A stretch of 45,035 nucleotides of DNA from Halomarina oriensis (GTDB lineage Archaea > Halobacteriota > Halobacteria > Halobacteriales > Haloarculaceae): NCBI RefSeq assembly GCF_009791395.1, contig NZ_WSZK01000029.1, forward strand, positions 1-45,035. The letters run 5' to 3'. The notes under the pieces were generated by a model. The model was not told where the DNA came from, made no database searches, and saw only the letters and a list, made by a program, of their open reading frames with translations. Made by a program: the position numbers and the translations under genes. Positions 8,380-16,068 of the stretch are shown here, piece after piece. Within the stretch, counting starts at the first letter, position 1; every line of letters begins with the position of its first letter.

Positions 8380-8991
8380 TCAGGCGTGGTTCGACGTGGT
8401 CTTCTCGTAGTTCTCGGCGACGTCGTCCCAGTCGACGACGTCGAAGAACGCGCTGATGAAGTCGCCACGGGCCGGGCCGTAGTCGTAGTAGTACGAGTGC
8501 TCCCAGACGTCCAGCGCGAGGATGGGGTGACTGCCCCAGAGCGCGCCCTGGTCGTGCTTGTCGACGACGAGGTTGCGGAGCTGGTCCGCCACCGGGTCGT
8601 AGACGAGGAGCGCCCAGCCACCGGCGGCCGACGCTGCGGCCTCGAACTCGCCCTTCCAGCCCTCGTAGGAGCCGAAGTCCTCCTCGATGGCGTCCAGGAG
8701 GTCACCCTCCGGTTCGCCACCGCCGTTGGGAGACATGTTCTCCCAGAACATCGTGTGGAGATAGTGCCCACTGCCGTTGTGGGTCACGTTGCGGATGGCT
8801 CCACCCGAGGAGCCGAAGTCGCCGGACTCGCGGTTGTCCGCGAGCGTCTCCTCGGCGCTCTCGAGGCCGTTGACGTAGCCCTGGTGGTGCGTGTCGTGAT
8901 GCCACGTCAGCACCTGCTCGGACAGGGACGGTTCGAGCGCGTCGTAGTCGTACGGCAGAGACGGCAGTTCGGGATTGGAATGTTCAGACAT
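8380..8991 (-). CDS. sod: superoxide dismutase (Mn/Fe type)
   Basis: A 203-residue superoxide dismutase, which converts superoxide to peroxide and oxygen in the cytoplasm. All four metal ligands are visible: His31 in WHHDTHHQGY, His79 in HYLHTMFW, and Asp161 and His165 in DVWEHSYYYDY. The gateway Tyr39 is also present. Haloarchaeal homologues are manganese enzymes; the metal cannot be proven from sequence. Unlike most genes here it has both a TATA-like box (9027-9036) and a GAGGTG ribosome-binding motif 8 nt before the ATG, so a short leader is likely. It stands between the DUF5827-like/ATPase pair and a photolyase. Confidence 0.95.
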   Translation of the reverse strand: MSEHSNPELPSLPYDYDALEPSLSEQVLTWHHDTHHQGYVNGLESAEETLADNRESGDFGSSGGAIRNVTHNGSGHYLHTMFWENMSPNGGGEPEGDLLDAIEEDFGSYEGWKGEFEAAASAAGGWALLVYDPVADQLRNLVVDKHDQGALWGSHPILALDVWEHSYYYDYGPARGDFISAFFDVVDWDDVAENYEKTTSNHA

Positions 8992-8998
8992 GTCTTGA

Positions 8999-9004
8999 CA
9001 CCTC
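8999..9004 (-). promoter_or_regulatory. Shine-Dalgarno site of sod
   Basis: GAGGTG on the minus strand ends 8 nt before the sod ATG. It can pair with the archaeal 16S 3' end and is one of the few clear ribosome-binding motifs in this window. Confidence 0.5.
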
Positions 9005-9026
9005 GCGTGGGAGATGGGCAGGTACG

Positions 9027-9036
9027 ATGTTAAAGA
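9027..9036 (-). promoter_or_regulatory. TATA-like box of sod
   Basis: TCTTTAACAT on the minus strand lies about 40 nt upstream of the sod ATG. This predicts transcription start near 9005 and a leader of roughly 10-15 nt carrying the GAGGTG motif. Confidence 0.45.
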
Positions 9037-9147
9037 TTGAGAACGGCCACCCTATCGCCGCTACTCGATTTAAGTTGGCGAAGCGACAGGAATTCGGCCG
9101 GTCACGGGGCGTTCTGGCTCCCTCGCTCAGTCTTCCGCCTCGGGGTC

Positions 9148-9196
9148 CTCGCGGGTCGTTCGTACTCCCCGCTCGTACTCGGTGGTTCTCACTCGC
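9148..9196. repeat. dispersed intergenic stem-loop repeat, copy 1
   Basis: This stretch contains CTCGCGGGTCG (9148-9158), six variable bases, then CTCCCCGCTCGT (9165-9176). GCGGG and CCCGC can pair as a stem. It also contains GTGGTTCTCACTCGC (9182-9196). The same three words recur at 31507-31560 in a different order. It sits between sod and the photolyase stop. Confidence 0.6.
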
Positions 9197-9216
9197 TTCG
9201 TTCGTTCCGAACCACC
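9181..9216 (-). terminator. hairpin directly after the photolyase stop
   Basis: GGTGGTTC (9181-9188) and GAACCACC (9209-9216) form a perfect 8-bp stem with a 20-nt loop. The hairpin abuts the photolyase stop codon at 9217-9219. It could end or protect the 3' end of the photolyase mRNA. No T run follows closely. Confidence 0.45.
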
Positions 9217-10623
9217 CTACTCCTCGCCACGGGCACGCTTGAACATCGCCAGCGCCGCCTCGCGGCGCTCGCCGTGGTCGCAGATGGGCGCGGGGTAGTC
9301 CGGCGCGAGTCGGCCGCGTTCGTCGACGCCCAGTTCGTGCCACTCGTGGATGGTCTCGGCGTCGACGCCCGCCAACTCGGGGACGTACTCCGTGATGTAC
9401 TCGGCGTTCTCGTCGTAGCGCTCCTGCTGGCTCCACGGGTTGAAGATGCGGAAGTACGGCTGGGCGTCCGTTCCAGTCGACGCGGCCCACTGCCAGCCGC
9501 CGTTGTCGTTGGCGGTGTCGTGGTCGGCGAGGTGCTCCCGGAAGTGGTCGTAGCCGTGTCGCCAGTCGAGCATCAGGTCCTTCGTGAGGAAGGAGGCGAC
9601 GACCATCCGAACGCGGTTGTGCATCCACGCCTCCTCGCGCAGTTGGCGCATCCCGGCGTCGACGATGGGGAAGCCCGTCTCGCCGTCCTTCCAGGCCTGT
9701 AACTCGTCGTCGTCCTCGCGCCAGTCGATGCCCTCCTGGTACTCCTTGTAGTTCTGCGTGACCACCTCGGGGTTGAACTCGAGGACGTGGGTGTAGAACT
9801 CCCGCCACGCCAACTGTGCCTGGAACTCCTCGACGGACTCGCGGGCGTCCTCGTCCGGCGCGTCGGCCATCGCGTCCTCGGTGGCCTCGTACACCTCGCG
9901 GACGCCGACGGTGCCCCACTTGAGGTGTGCCGAGAGCTTCGAGGTCTTGGCCTCCCACGGGTAGTCACGACGCTCGTCGTACTCGTAGATGGCCGACTCG
10001 CAGAACCTGTCGAGTCGGTCGCGGGCGGCGTCGTGGCCCGCCGGTTCGACGTTCGCGTCGGTCTCCTCGAACCCCAGGTCGTCGGGCGTCGGCAGGTCGT
10101 CGAACTCGCCGGGGGCACCGACCAGCGAGTCGGCGTCGGGGGCGTCGTAGGCGGGTTCTTTCTCCCTGTCGCGCCACTTCTTCCAGAAGTAGGTGTAGAC
10201 CGAGTACGGGTCGCCGTCGTTGGTGGTGATGGAGCCGGGTTCGTGATGGAGCGCGTCGTGGAAGTCGGCGTAGCCCACCCCTTCGTCGGAGAGGGCGGCC
10301 TTGACGGCCTCGTCGCGTTCGCTGGCGAGACCGGAGTAACCCCGGTTCCAGAACACGCCGTTCGCGTCGTGTTCCGCACAGCAGTCCGGGAGCACGGCGC
10401 TCGGGTCCCCTCGCAGGAGACAGAGGTCGGCGTCGCGCTCACGATACCACTCCCGGAGCGAGGAGAGCGCGTCGAGCATGTACGCGACCCGGTTCGGCGA
10501 GGCGTGGGCGAGCACTTCGTCGTCGAAGACGAACACCGGGAGGACGTCGTCCTCGCCGGTCGCTTTCGAGAGGCCGAGGTTGTCGGTGGCCCGCAGGTCA
10601 GCGCGGTGCCAGTGAACGAGCAT
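9217..10623 (-). CDS. phr: deoxyribodipyrimidine photolyase (CPD class I)
   Basis: A 468-residue flavoprotein that uses light to split cyclobutane pyrimidine dimers. The N-terminal alpha/beta domain starts LVHWHRADLRATDN. The C-terminal helical FAD domain carries the family motifs: TSKLSAHLKWG, WREFYTH, GFPIVDAGMRQL, WMHNRVRMVVASFLTKDL and NDNGGWQWAASTGTDAQPY. The second cofactor cannot be named from sequence. The high conservation around the FAD pocket favours true CPD photolyase over a cryptochrome-like sensor. The ATG at 10623 has a TATA-like box at 10645-10653, fitting a leaderless mRNA. Confidence 0.93.
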   Translation of the reverse strand: MLVHWHRADLRATDNLGLSKATGEDDVLPVFVFDDEVLAHASPNRVAYMLDALSSLREWYRERDADLCLLRGDPSAVLPDCCAEHDANGVFWNRGYSGLASERDEAVKAALSDEGVGYADFHDALHHEPGSITTNDGDPYSVYTYFWKKWRDREKEPAYDAPDADSLVGAPGEFDDLPTPDDLGFEETDANVEPAGHDAARDRLDRFCESAIYEYDERRDYPWEAKTSKLSAHLKWGTVGVREVYEATEDAMADAPDEDARESVEEFQAQLAWREFYTHVLEFNPEVVTQNYKEYQEGIDWREDDDELQAWKDGETGFPIVDAGMRQLREEAWMHNRVRMVVASFLTKDLMLDWRHGYDHFREHLADHDTANDNGGWQWAASTGTDAQPYFRIFNPWSQQERYDENAEYITEYVPELAGVDAETIHEWHELGVDERGRLAPDYPAPICDHGERREAALAMFKRARGEE

Positions 10624-10644
10624 AGGTCACGAACGAGCGGTACG

Positions 10645-10653
10645 AACCTAACC
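10645..10653 (-). promoter_or_regulatory. TATA-like box of phr
   Basis: GGTTAGGTT on the minus strand is centred about 26 nt before the ATG at 10623. This is the expected spacing for a leaderless archaeal transcript. Confidence 0.4.
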
Positions 10654-10709
10654 CTCGGGGTGGCGGCCAGGCGAACGACGGGGACGGATCACTGCTCGAT
10701 AATGGACAT

Positions 10710-10727
10710 TGTTAACACTTATCTTAG
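10710..10727 (+). promoter_or_regulatory. promoter and TGTTAACA palindrome before the ABC importer operon
   Basis: A perfect 8-bp palindrome TGTTAACA (10710-10717) runs into an AT-rich CTTATCTTAG stretch, centred about 27 nt before the ATG at 10750. The AT-rich part is the likely TATA box. The palindrome could be a regulator site overlapping it. The photolyase is transcribed divergently. Confidence 0.5.
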
Positions 10728-10749
10728 TGTAGCGGAACATCGACTCGAA

Positions 10750-12099
10750 ATGGATTCAGACGAGGGAACGACGCGGGGACGGCAGGTCAAACGGCGGCGG
10801 TTCCTGGAGGCGACGGGGGCGGGAGTCGCGGGCGTCACGCTCGCGGGGTGTGTCAGCACCGGCGGGGACGACGGCGGAGGCGGCGATGGCGGGAGTACGG
10901 GCGACACCGACAGCGGCGGAGGGACGACGACGGGGACGGCGAGCGGCGGCAGTCTCCCCGACACGGTGAGCATCGGCGTGCTCGCGCCCGAACCGTCGAG
11001 CAACCCCATCGGAGCCAGCATCGCCAACGCCGCCGAGTTGGCGGTGACACAGCTCAACGAGGAGGGGTCGGGGCCGGAGTTCGAGGTGAGCGTCAAGGAC
11101 ACCCGCGAACAGCCCGACGAGGGGCGCTCGAAGTACCGCGAACTCACGATCGGCGAGGAGGTGGACATGACGACGGGTATCTTCACCAGCGAGGTGCTGC
11201 TCGCCGTCCTCGACGACATCGCCAACCAGCAGACCGTCCACATGACGACGGGGGCGGCGACGCCGGAGGCCAGCGCCCGTGTCAGAGACGACTACGAGAG
11301 CTACAAGTACCACTTCCGTACCGGCCCGCTCAACGCCTACCAGCTCGGGGTCAACATGATCGACTTCCTCGAAGCCAAGCAGTCCGACCTCGGCTGGGAG
11401 TCGGTCGCGGTCCTCGTCGAGGACTACGAGTGGACGAAGCCGGTCTCGCAAGCGCTGGACGACGAAATCGACCGGGCGGGCGTCGAGGTGGCCATGCAGG
11501 AGCGCTACGCGTCGGGCACCGAGAACTTCACGCCGATCTACGACCAGGTCGAGTCGTCGGATGCGGACGCCGCGCTCATCGCCATGGCCCACACCGGGAC
11601 GCCGGCGGTGGTCCAGTGGGCCAAACAGCAACGGCCCTTCGAGTTCGGCGGCATCCACGTCCCGATGCAACTGCCGTCGTACTACGAGGCGACGAGCGGC
11701 GCGTGTAACTTCGGTGTGACACAGAACTCCGCGACGCCACAGAGCGAGGTGACCGAGAAGACCGTGCCGTTCTCGGAGGCGTACAACGAACAGTACGACA
11801 GCTACCCGGTCTACACGGGCTACATCACGTTCGACGCGGTCAAGCAGTACGCCGACGTCGTCCAGCAGGCCGGCAGCGTCGAGGCCGACGCCGTCGTCTC
11901 GGGGCTGGAGGAGTCGTCGTTCCTCGGGACCGCCGGCACCATCGAGTACTACCCGCCGGACAACGAGTTCGCTCACGACGTGGTCTACGAGGAGGGGAAG
12001 GTCGACCCGGTGTTCCAGCAGTGGCAAGACGGGAACCAGGAAGTCATCTACCCCGACGACCTCACGACGGCCGACTACCAGAAGCCGTCGTGGCTGTAG
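10750..12099 (+). CDS. ABC importer substrate-binding lipoprotein, branched-chain amino acid type
   Basis: A 449-residue extracellular binding protein. The N-terminus has a Tat motif (KRRRFLEATG) and a lipobox ending LAGC at about residue 36, so it should be exported folded and lipid-anchored. A Gly/Asp/Ser/Thr linker follows, then a Peripla_BP_6-type domain (SIGVLAPEPSSNPIG at its start, VLVEDYEWTK mid-domain). An ATG at 10702 is in frame, but the promoter lies between the two, so I chose 10750. The stop TAG is followed at once by the livH ATG. The ligand may be an amino acid or another small carboxylate; an acyl-CoA ligase gene follows the operon. Confidence 0.88.
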   Translation: MDSDEGTTRGRQVKRRRFLEATGAGVAGVTLAGCVSTGGDDGGGGDGGSTGDTDSGGGTTTGTASGGSLPDTVSIGVLAPEPSSNPIGASIANAAELAVTQLNEEGSGPEFEVSVKDTREQPDEGRSKYRELTIGEEVDMTTGIFTSEVLLAVLDDIANQQTVHMTTGAATPEASARVRDDYESYKYHFRTGPLNAYQLGVNMIDFLEAKQSDLGWESVAVLVEDYEWTKPVSQALDDEIDRAGVEVAMQERYASGTENFTPIYDQVESSDADAALIAMAHTGTPAVVQWAKQQRPFEFGGIHVPMQLPSYYEATSGACNFGVTQNSATPQSEVTEKTVPFSEAYNEQYDSYPVYTGYITFDAVKQYADVVQQAGSVEADAVVSGLEESSFLGTAGTIEYYPPDNEFAHDVVYEEGKVDPVFQQWQDGNQEVIYPDDLTTADYQKPSWL

Positions 12100-12987
12100 A
12101 TGCTGGGGACGGTCGCCCCGCTCCAGGCCAACCTGTCGACGGTCCTCGTCCAGATCGTCATCCTCAGCTCGCTCTACGCGCTGGTCGCACTGGGGTTCAC
12201 GCTCATCTTCGGCGTCGGCGGCGTGTTGAACCTCGCACACGGGGCGAACATCACCATCGGCGCGTTCGTCGCGTTCGTCGTCTCCTCGCAGATGGGGTAC
12301 GGCGGGTTCGTCGGGTTAGCCGCGGCGTTCGTCCTCACGGGTCTCCTGAGCGGTGCGTACTATCTGGGGCTCATCAAGCGTATCCAGGACGAACCCATCA
12401 TGGTGATGATCATCACGCTCGTCACCGCCGTCGCCGTCGAGGAGGTGATACGGTTCGTCTACGGCTCACAGCCCAAGGTGTTGACCCTGCTCAGTGGTCG
12501 GGTGAACATCGGTGGCTCGACGGTCACGTTCACACAGCTGGTCGCGTTCGCGCTGTCGGCACTGCTCATCGTCGGGATGTTCGCGTTCGTCAACTACACG
12601 CGACAGGGCAAGGCGCTGCTCGCGACGAGTATGAGCCACAAGGGCGCGGCGCTGGTCGGCATCGAGGCCAACCGCATCAACCTCCTCGTCTGGGTCGGTG
12701 CGGGCGCGCTGGCGGGCGCGGCCGGCGTGTTCCTCGGGTCGATTCAGGGGGCGTCGTGGGCGATGGGTCGGGCACCGCTCGTCCTCTCGTTCAGCATCGT
12801 CGTCCTCGGCGGCATCGGCTCGATTCGCGGCAGCGTCCTCGGGGCGTTCGTCGTCGGCACGCTGGAGATCCTGACCGTCCAGTACGTCGACTCGAGCCTC
12901 ACGGGGCTGACGCCGCTGCTGGTGCTGGTCGCCGTGCTGTTGCTCAGACCGGAGGGACTGTTCGGTCGGGAACTGGTGGAAGCATGA
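12100..12987 (+). CDS. livH: branched-chain amino acid-type ABC permease, LivH family
   Basis: A 295-residue membrane permease with about eight hydrophobic segments. The family's hallmark VGGVLNLAHGANITIGAF appears near residue 40, and the later cytoplasmic loop VGIEANRINLL is typical of LivH. It should pair with LivM to form the channel for the binding protein encoded just upstream. Start and upstream stop touch (TAG-ATG), giving tight coupling. The substrate is not defined by the sequence. Confidence 0.9.
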   Translation: MLGTVAPLQANLSTVLVQIVILSSLYALVALGFTLIFGVGGVLNLAHGANITIGAFVAFVVSSQMGYGGFVGLAAAFVLTGLLSGAYYLGLIKRIQDEPIMVMIITLVTAVAVEEVIRFVYGSQPKVLTLLSGRVNIGGSTVTFTQLVAFALSALLIVGMFAFVNYTRQGKALLATSMSHKGAALVGIEANRINLLVWVGAGALAGAAGVFLGSIQGASWAMGRAPLVLSFSIVVLGGIGSIRGSVLGAFVVGTLEILTVQYVDSSLTGLTPLLVLVAVLLLRPEGLFGRELVEA

Positions 12988-13021
12988 TCCGAAACGTCGA
13001 CTCGGCAGGAGGCACCGGCAC

Positions 13022-14218
13022 ATGAGCGAGGACACCGCGTCCGGACGCATCACCGAGGAGGGTGGACGGTCGCTCCCTTCGGTACCTGGCCGGTACGTCG
13101 TCGGCATCGTCGGGCTCCTGTTGCTCGCGCTGTTGCCGCTACTGGCGAACATGGAACTCGGACTGGGCGTCCCGGGTGTCTTCGTGTTCGTCGTCGACGA
13201 CCTGTTCTTGCTCCACCTGACCACCGCGCTGTACTTCGGGATGTTCGCCATGAGCTGGGACACCGTCTCGGGGTACACCGGACAGATATCGTTCGGACAC
13301 GGGCTGTTCTTCGCCGTCGGGGCCTACACCTCGGCGCTGTTGAACCTCGGCTACGGCATCGACCCGATACTGTCGATTCCAGCCGGTATCGTCCTCGCGG
13401 CCGTCGCGGGCATCGTCATCGGCGTGCCGGCTCTGCGCCTGCGTGGGCCGTACCTCTCGCTGGTGACGCTCGTCGCGCCGCTCATCCTGCTCCAGCTGTT
13501 CATCTTCCGGAGCGACGTCTTCGGCGGAGAGCTGGGGCTTCGGAACCCCGAGAACTTCCTCGGGTTCGGTGTCAACGACGCGGCCATCGTCTACTACATC
13601 GCGCTCGGACTGTTCGTCGCCATCATGGCGCTGTTGCTGGTCGTGACGCGCTCTGACGCGGGCCGGGTGTTCACCGCCATCCGCGAGGACGAGGACGCCG
13701 TGTCGAGCGTCGGCATCAACCCGGCGAAGTTCAAGATATTCGCGTTCGTCCTCAGCGCGGCCATCGGCGGCCTCGCGGGGGCGATGTACGTCCACACGCC
13801 CGTCGGCGGTCCGACGCCGACGGAGCTGATGTCGACGACGGTCAACGTCGAGGTCATCATCGCCGCCGTCCTCGGCGGCATGGGCACCATCGTCGGAGCC
13901 GCCATCGGTGGCATCTTCGTCGGCATCGTGCCCCAGTTGCTCGACAGCTCCGGGTGGATCATCCCCGGATTCCTGCCGGTCGTCGGCGGGACGCCCGTCG
14001 CCGACATCGACTTCCTCATCTTCGCGGTCATCACGCTGTTCCTGCTCTACGTCCTGCCCGGCGGTATCCTCCGGGCGGTCATCCGCAACGGGCGGCGTGT
14101 GCGGAACAGTCGCCGCGGCGACGACGGAGTCGCGACCGACGGTGGCCAGTCAGAGCGGGTGTTCACTCGCGTGCTCCGTGGCTGGCGCGAGAAGCGACGA
14201 GGTGACGACGATGAGTAG
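13022..14218 (+). CDS. livM: branched-chain amino acid-type ABC permease, LivM family
   Basis: A 398-residue membrane permease. The LivM marker SFGHGLFFAVGAYTSALL lies near residue 90, and the coupling-helix region SVGINPAKFKIFAFVLSAAIGGLAGAMY near 230. The C-terminus is a charged tail rich in Arg and Asp. It starts 34 bases after livH, and its last 8 bases overlap livG. It forms the second half of the importer pore. Confidence 0.9.
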   Translation: MSEDTASGRITEEGGRSLPSVPGRYVVGIVGLLLLALLPLLANMELGLGVPGVFVFVVDDLFLLHLTTALYFGMFAMSWDTVSGYTGQISFGHGLFFAVGAYTSALLNLGYGIDPILSIPAGIVLAAVAGIVIGVPALRLRGPYLSLVTLVAPLILLQLFIFRSDVFGGELGLRNPENFLGFGVNDAAIVYYIALGLFVAIMALLLVVTRSDAGRVFTAIREDEDAVSSVGINPAKFKIFAFVLSAAIGGLAGAMYVHTPVGGPTPTELMSTTVNVEVIIAAVLGGMGTIVGAAIGGIFVGIVPQLLDSSGWIIPGFLPVVGGTPVADIDFLIFAVITLFLLYVLPGGILRAVIRNGRRVRNSRRGDDGVATDGGQSERVFTRVLRGWREKRRGDDDE

Positions 14219-15011
14219 CGAGAGGCAGGGGTCGGCCGACACGGGTGCGACCCCACAGCGCGAGTCGTACGGTCCCGACGACGGCATCCTCGTCGTCGAC
14301 GACCTCAGGAAGGAGTTCGGCGGCCTCGTCGCCGTCGAGGACTTCTCGTTCGCGGTCGAAGAACAGGAGATACTCGGGTTCATCGGCCCGAACGGGGCCG
14401 GGAAGTCGACGACGTTCAACTGCGTCACCGGCTTCTACGAACCCACCGCGGGGACGGTCTGGTATCAGGGCGAGGACGTCACCGGCCGGCCGTCCCACGA
14501 GATGGTCAACGCCGGTCTCGCGCGGACGTTCCAGCACTTCCGACCGCTCCACGACCGGAGCGTCGTCGACAACGTCGCGCTGGCGCTCGTGCCGGACAAA
14601 CTGTTCTCGTTCGGCGGCCTGCGCGGCGGGACGAGAGACCGGGCGGCGCGACTCTGTGAGCGCGTCGGCCTCGGCGACGACCTGCACCGAACGCCCGACG
14701 AACTGCCCCACGCGGGGCTGTTGCGCCTCGAACTGGCGCGGGCGCTGGCGACGGACCCGACGCTGTTGCTCGTCGACGAACCGTTCGCGGGGCTGGCCGG
14801 CAGCGAGGTGGAGTCCATCTCGAACCTGCTCCGCGAACTCCGCGAGGAGGGCCTGACGCTCGTGGTCGTCGACCACAACATGCGCGGCCTGCTCTCGCTC
14901 ATCGACCGGGCGGTGGTCATCAACTTCGGCTCGAAACTCGCCGAGGGGACGCCCGAGGAGATACGGAACGACGAGGAGGTCCAGCGGGCGTACCTCGGAG
15001 GTGACCTCTGA
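14211..15011 (+). CDS. livG: ABC transporter ATP-binding protein, LivG type, without canonical signature
   Basis: A 266-residue ATPase subunit. The Walker A motif GPNGAGKST is at residues 59-67, the Q-loop Gln at 108, Walker B LLLVDE at 185-190, and the switch His at 222. Where LSGGQ is expected, just before LELARALATDP, the protein reads LPHAG (165-169). This is a clear departure from the family signature. Its partner LivF keeps a normal signature, so one of the two composite ATP sites may be weak or inactive. The ATG at 14211 overlaps the livM stop and the TGA overlaps the livF start (ATGA). Confidence 0.88.
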   Translation: MSSERQGSADTGATPQRESYGPDDGILVVDDLRKEFGGLVAVEDFSFAVEEQEILGFIGPNGAGKSTTFNCVTGFYEPTAGTVWYQGEDVTGRPSHEMVNAGLARTFQHFRPLHDRSVVDNVALALVPDKLFSFGGLRGGTRDRAARLCERVGLGDDLHRTPDELPHAGLLRLELARALATDPTLLLVDEPFAGLAGSEVESISNLLRELREEGLTLVVVDHNMRGLLSLIDRAVVINFGSKLAEGTPEEIRNDEEVQRAYLGGDL

Positions 15012-15817
15012 TGGACTGGTCGATTCCCGGCATGATCGCCATGGCCGGTACGGCCGACGAGGCTGCCGCCGACGAGACCGAGGCGTCGAGCGCGGACGCG
15101 ACGACGACGACCGGCGACGGCATCCTCACCGTCGAGGACTGTGCGGTCTCCTACGGGAAGGTGACCGCGCTCCGCGGTATCGACCTGACCGTCGGCGAGG
15201 GGGAGTTCGTCGCCGTCATCGGCCCGAACGGAGCCGGCAAGTCGACGCTCTGTAACACCGTCTCGGGGTTCCGGGACTACACCGGCAGTGTGCAGTACCA
15301 CGGCACGGAGGTCGGCGGCCAGTCGCCGCGTGACCTCGTCCAGCGGGGACTCGTCCACTGTACCGAGTCCCGCGACCTGTTCGGCTACATGTCCGTCGAG
15401 GACAACCTGACGCTCGGCGCGTACCGGGCGAACACGAACACCAAAGAGCGCCTCCGGTTCGTCTACGACCTGTTCCCGGCGCTCGAAGACCGGACGAGCC
15501 AACTCGCCCGGACGATGAGCGGCGGCGAACAGCAGATGCTCGCCATCGGGCGGGCGCTGATGGGTGACCCCGACCTGCTCGTGCTCGACGAACCGACGCT
15601 CGGCCTCGCGCCGGTCATCTTAGACGACATCAGCGAGGGCATCGAGCAGATTCGAGAGGAGGGCGTCACCATCCTGCTCGCCGAGCAGAACGTGACGTTC
15701 GCGCTCCGGCACGCCGACCGTATCGTGTTGCTGGAGAACGGTGAAGTCGTCCGCCGTGGCTCGCCCGAGGAACTCCGCGAGGACGACTACATCCGCGAGT
15801 CGTACCTCGGCGGCTGA
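15011..15817 (+). CDS. livF: ABC transporter ATP-binding protein, LivF type
   Basis: A 268-residue ATPase subunit. Walker A GPNGAGKST is at 71-79, the signature MSGGEQ at 169-174 and Walker B LLVLDE at 189-194. The C-terminus follows the LivF pattern (LLAEQNVTFALRHADRIVLLENG). The N-terminal ~35 residues are an extra Ala/Asp/Thr-rich lead-in not needed for the fold; a later start is possible but no good one is seen. The ATG shares its first base with the livG stop. It is the last gene of the five-gene importer operon. Confidence 0.92.
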   Translation: MDWSIPGMIAMAGTADEAAADETEASSADATTTTGDGILTVEDCAVSYGKVTALRGIDLTVGEGEFVAVIGPNGAGKSTLCNTVSGFRDYTGSVQYHGTEVGGQSPRDLVQRGLVHCTESRDLFGYMSVEDNLTLGAYRANTNTKERLRFVYDLFPALEDRTSQLARTMSGGEQQMLAIGRALMGDPDLLVLDEPTLGLAPVILDDISEGIEQIREEGVTILLAEQNVTFALRHADRIVLLENGEVVRRGSPEELREDDYIRESYLGG

Positions 15818-16033
15818 CCGGGTCTCACCCTTCCGTCCGCCCGCTCGGGGCCGATTTCGGTATCGACCGACCAGCGGCGGCGTCCCGCGTTCTCGACTGC
15901 CCGTCCGGTGACGACGAAGGGACCCTCGGACACGTCGTCCGTCACGTGCGTGTCTCCCGTGGAGCGGGGAGACAGTCGTTCCGGCGGTGTTCACGGCGTA
16001 CCTGTCGGTCGAGCGGCGGGTCGAAATGGGGAA

Positions 16034-16043
16034 CCGTTAACAT
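16034..16043 (+). promoter_or_regulatory. GTTAAC element before the acyl-CoA ligase gene
   Basis: The stretch ccgttaacat is centred about 30 nt before the ATG at 16069. It may be the TATA box. The GTTAAC core matches the one before the importer operon. Confidence 0.35.
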
Positions 16044-16055
16044 CGGTCCGTGGGT

Positions 16056-16061
16056 GGAGGA
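16056..16061 (+). promoter_or_regulatory. Shine-Dalgarno site of the acyl-CoA ligase gene
   Basis: GGAGGA ends 7 nt before the ATG at 16069, a clear ribosome-binding motif. It supports this start and suggests at least some transcript enters from upstream with a leader. Confidence 0.55.
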
Positions 16062-16068
16062 GACACAC

